A DNA stretch of 48,845 bases, from contig NZ_LT838860.1 in the NCBI RefSeq assembly GCF_900176655.1, forward strand, positions 56,310 to 105,154, given 5' to 3'. Made by a program: the position numbers and the translations under genes. Positions 47,805-48,845 of the stretch are shown one piece after another. A model generated the notes under the pieces. That model searched no databases. It was not told the DNA's origin and worked only from the letters and a program-made list of their open reading frames with translations. Positions within the stretch are counted from its first letter, which is position 1, and the number at the start of each line of letters is the position of its first letter. Source of the DNA: Collinsella vaginalis (GTDB taxonomy: Bacteria > Actinomycetota > Coriobacteriia > Coriobacteriales > Coriobacteriaceae).

Positions 47805-48845
47805 ATGAGCACATCCCAGGCCATCCCCGCAGACCTCACCGAGCGCGCGCACGCGGCGTTCGTCCAGAGCCGCGCCGACCTCATCGCCCGCAACGCCGTC
47901 ACCGCGTCGGGCATCCGCTCCGCCGCCCGTGACGTCGATGCCGCGGCCGCAGCCACCGCCACCTTCGACATCCAGCTCGAGCAGGGCGGGCCTACCGACC
48001 AGAAGCGCTCCGGCCGCTGCTGGATGTTCGCGAGCCTGAACACGATGCGCTTCCGCGTCATGAAGAAGCTCGGGGTCAAATCCTTCGAGCTCTCTCAGGC
48101 CTACCCGCTGTTCTGGGACAAATACGAGCGCGCCAACTGGTTCTTCGAGAACGTGATTGCGAGCGCTGCGGAGCCGCTCGCCGGCCGCGAGGTCGCCTTC
48201 CTGCTCACCGATCCGCTCTGCGACGGCGGGCAGTGGGACATGTTCCGTTCGCTCGTGAAGAAGTACGGCGTGGTTCCGAAAGAGGCCATGCCCGAGACGG
48301 CCTCCTCCTCGAACACCGGGGATCTCAACAAGTACCTGACGCGGTACCTGCGCTCCGGCGCGAAGCGCCTGCGCGACGCGGCGGCTGCCGGTGCCGGGTC
48401 GGATGAGCTCGCCGGCATCAAGGCCGAGCTGCTCCAAGGCGTCTACCGTGCGCTTGCCATCAGCCTCGGCGAGCCGCCCGCCCGCTTCGATGTTCGCATC
48501 CGCGATGAGAAGAACGAGCTGAAGGCCAGCGGGACCTACACGCCGCTCGAGTTCTTCCGCGAGTTCGTCGACATGGACCTCGACGCCTACATCTCCATCA
48601 TCAATGCGCCCACGGCAGACAAGCCCTACCTGCGCTCCTACACGGTGAAGTACCTAGGCAACGTGATCGAGGACGGCGGCGTGCACTATGTGAACCTGCC
48701 GATCGAGTCGCTGCGACGCGTGGCGGTCGCCCAGATCAAGGACGGTCTCCCGGTCTGGTTCGGTTCCGACGTCGACCAGGGGTTCCTCCGCGATGACGGT
48801 GTGCTCGACCCGGCCGCCCTCGACATCGACGCCCTCTTCGACCTG
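47805..48845 (+). CDS. pepC: aminopeptidase C (bleomycin-hydrolase type), cut by window end
   Basis: The first 347 residues of a C1B cysteine peptidase (PepC/bleomycin hydrolase, about 440-450 aa when complete). These are cytoplasmic hexameric aminopeptidases that trim peptides. The active-site Cys72 lies in DQKRSGRCWMFA with the oxyanion Gln just before; FELSQAYPLFWDKYERANWF and DGGQWDMFRSLVKKYG are family hallmarks. The catalytic His and Asn lie beyond 48845 and cannot be checked. ATG 47805 has AAAGGAG upstream. It follows the PfkB terminator, so it is a separate transcript. Confidence 0.93.
   Translation, partial: MSTSQAIPADLTERAHAAFVQSRADLIARNAVTASGIRSAARDVDAAAAATATFDIQLEQGGPTDQKRSGRCWMFASLNTMRFRVMKKLGVKSFELSQAYPLFWDKYERANWFFENVIASAAEPLAGREVAFLLTDPLCDGGQWDMFRSLVKKYGVVPKEAMPETASSSNTGDLNKYLTRYLRSGAKRLRDAAAAGAGSDELAGIKAELLQGVYRALAISLGEPPARFDVRIRDEKNELKASGTYTPLEFFREFVDMDLDAYISIINAPTADKPYLRSYTVKYLGNVIEDGGVHYVNLPIESLRRVAVAQIKDGLPVWFGSDVDQGFLRDDGVLDPAALDIDALFDL

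Overview
The window is a 48.8 kb piece of a high-GC bacterial chromosome. Frequent GTG starts, a class III fructose-1,6-bisphosphatase, a DUF3793 protein next to a flavodoxin, a fructose PTS with its own HPr and enzyme I, L-lactate dehydrogenase and DUF4430 surface proteins behind a cobalamin-type riboswitch together suggest a Coriobacteriia gut anaerobe, most likely Collinsella or a close relative. That assignment rests on gene content and is not proven. No phage, integrase, transposase gene or CRISPR array is visible.

Layout. 1-2.1 kb: DegV fatty-acid-binding protein and a frameshifted HAD phosphatase. 2.1-4.6 kb: a PerR-like Fur regulator, flavodoxin and DUF3793 on the minus strand with a DtxR/IdeR-like box, and divergently a small membrane protein with a heavy-metal domain. 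4.75-6.6 kb: a YolD/Y-family polymerase pair behind a perfect LexA box. 6.7-14.8 kb: PAP2 phosphatase, glucose-6-phosphate isomerase, two HAD phosphatases, TcdA-like E1 enzyme, TatD nuclease and the ABC-F factor EttA. 14.9-17.9 kb: two unrecognised minus-strand proteins. 18.1-22.4 kb: NAD synthetase, lactate dehydrogenase with a structured leader, nucleoid-associated protein. 22.7-27.4 kb: Na+/H+ antiporter, then lipoprotein, HTH protein and membrane Ser/Thr kinase. 27.6-29.6 kb: PcsB-like secreted cell-wall protein and a MOSC protein.

29.7-35.4 kb holds the most distinctive locus: a cobalamin-type riboswitch followed by two membrane-anchored surface proteins with DUF4430 (transcobalamin C-terminal-like) domains, one fused to Ig-like modules and a PQQ-type beta-propeller. 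35.8-39.8 kb: two GtrA membrane proteins flank class III FBPase and a 188-bp MITE-like element. 39.8-41.0 kb: an array of at least five long hairpin repeats in inverted orientation on either side of tRNA-Arg(TCT). 41.3-47.7 kb: the fructose PTS island (IIBCA, HPr, enzyme I, two PfkB sugar-phosphate kinases). The window ends inside a PepC-type aminopeptidase C gene.

How it works together: fructose enters by PTS, becomes fructose-1-phosphate, is phosphorylated by the PfkB kinases, passes glycolysis (pgi, fbp for the reverse direction) and ends as lactate (ldh), with NadE supplying NAD. The PerR/IdeR/flavodoxin cluster points to peroxide and iron sensing in an anaerobe. The DUF4430 pair points to B12 scavenging at the cell surface.
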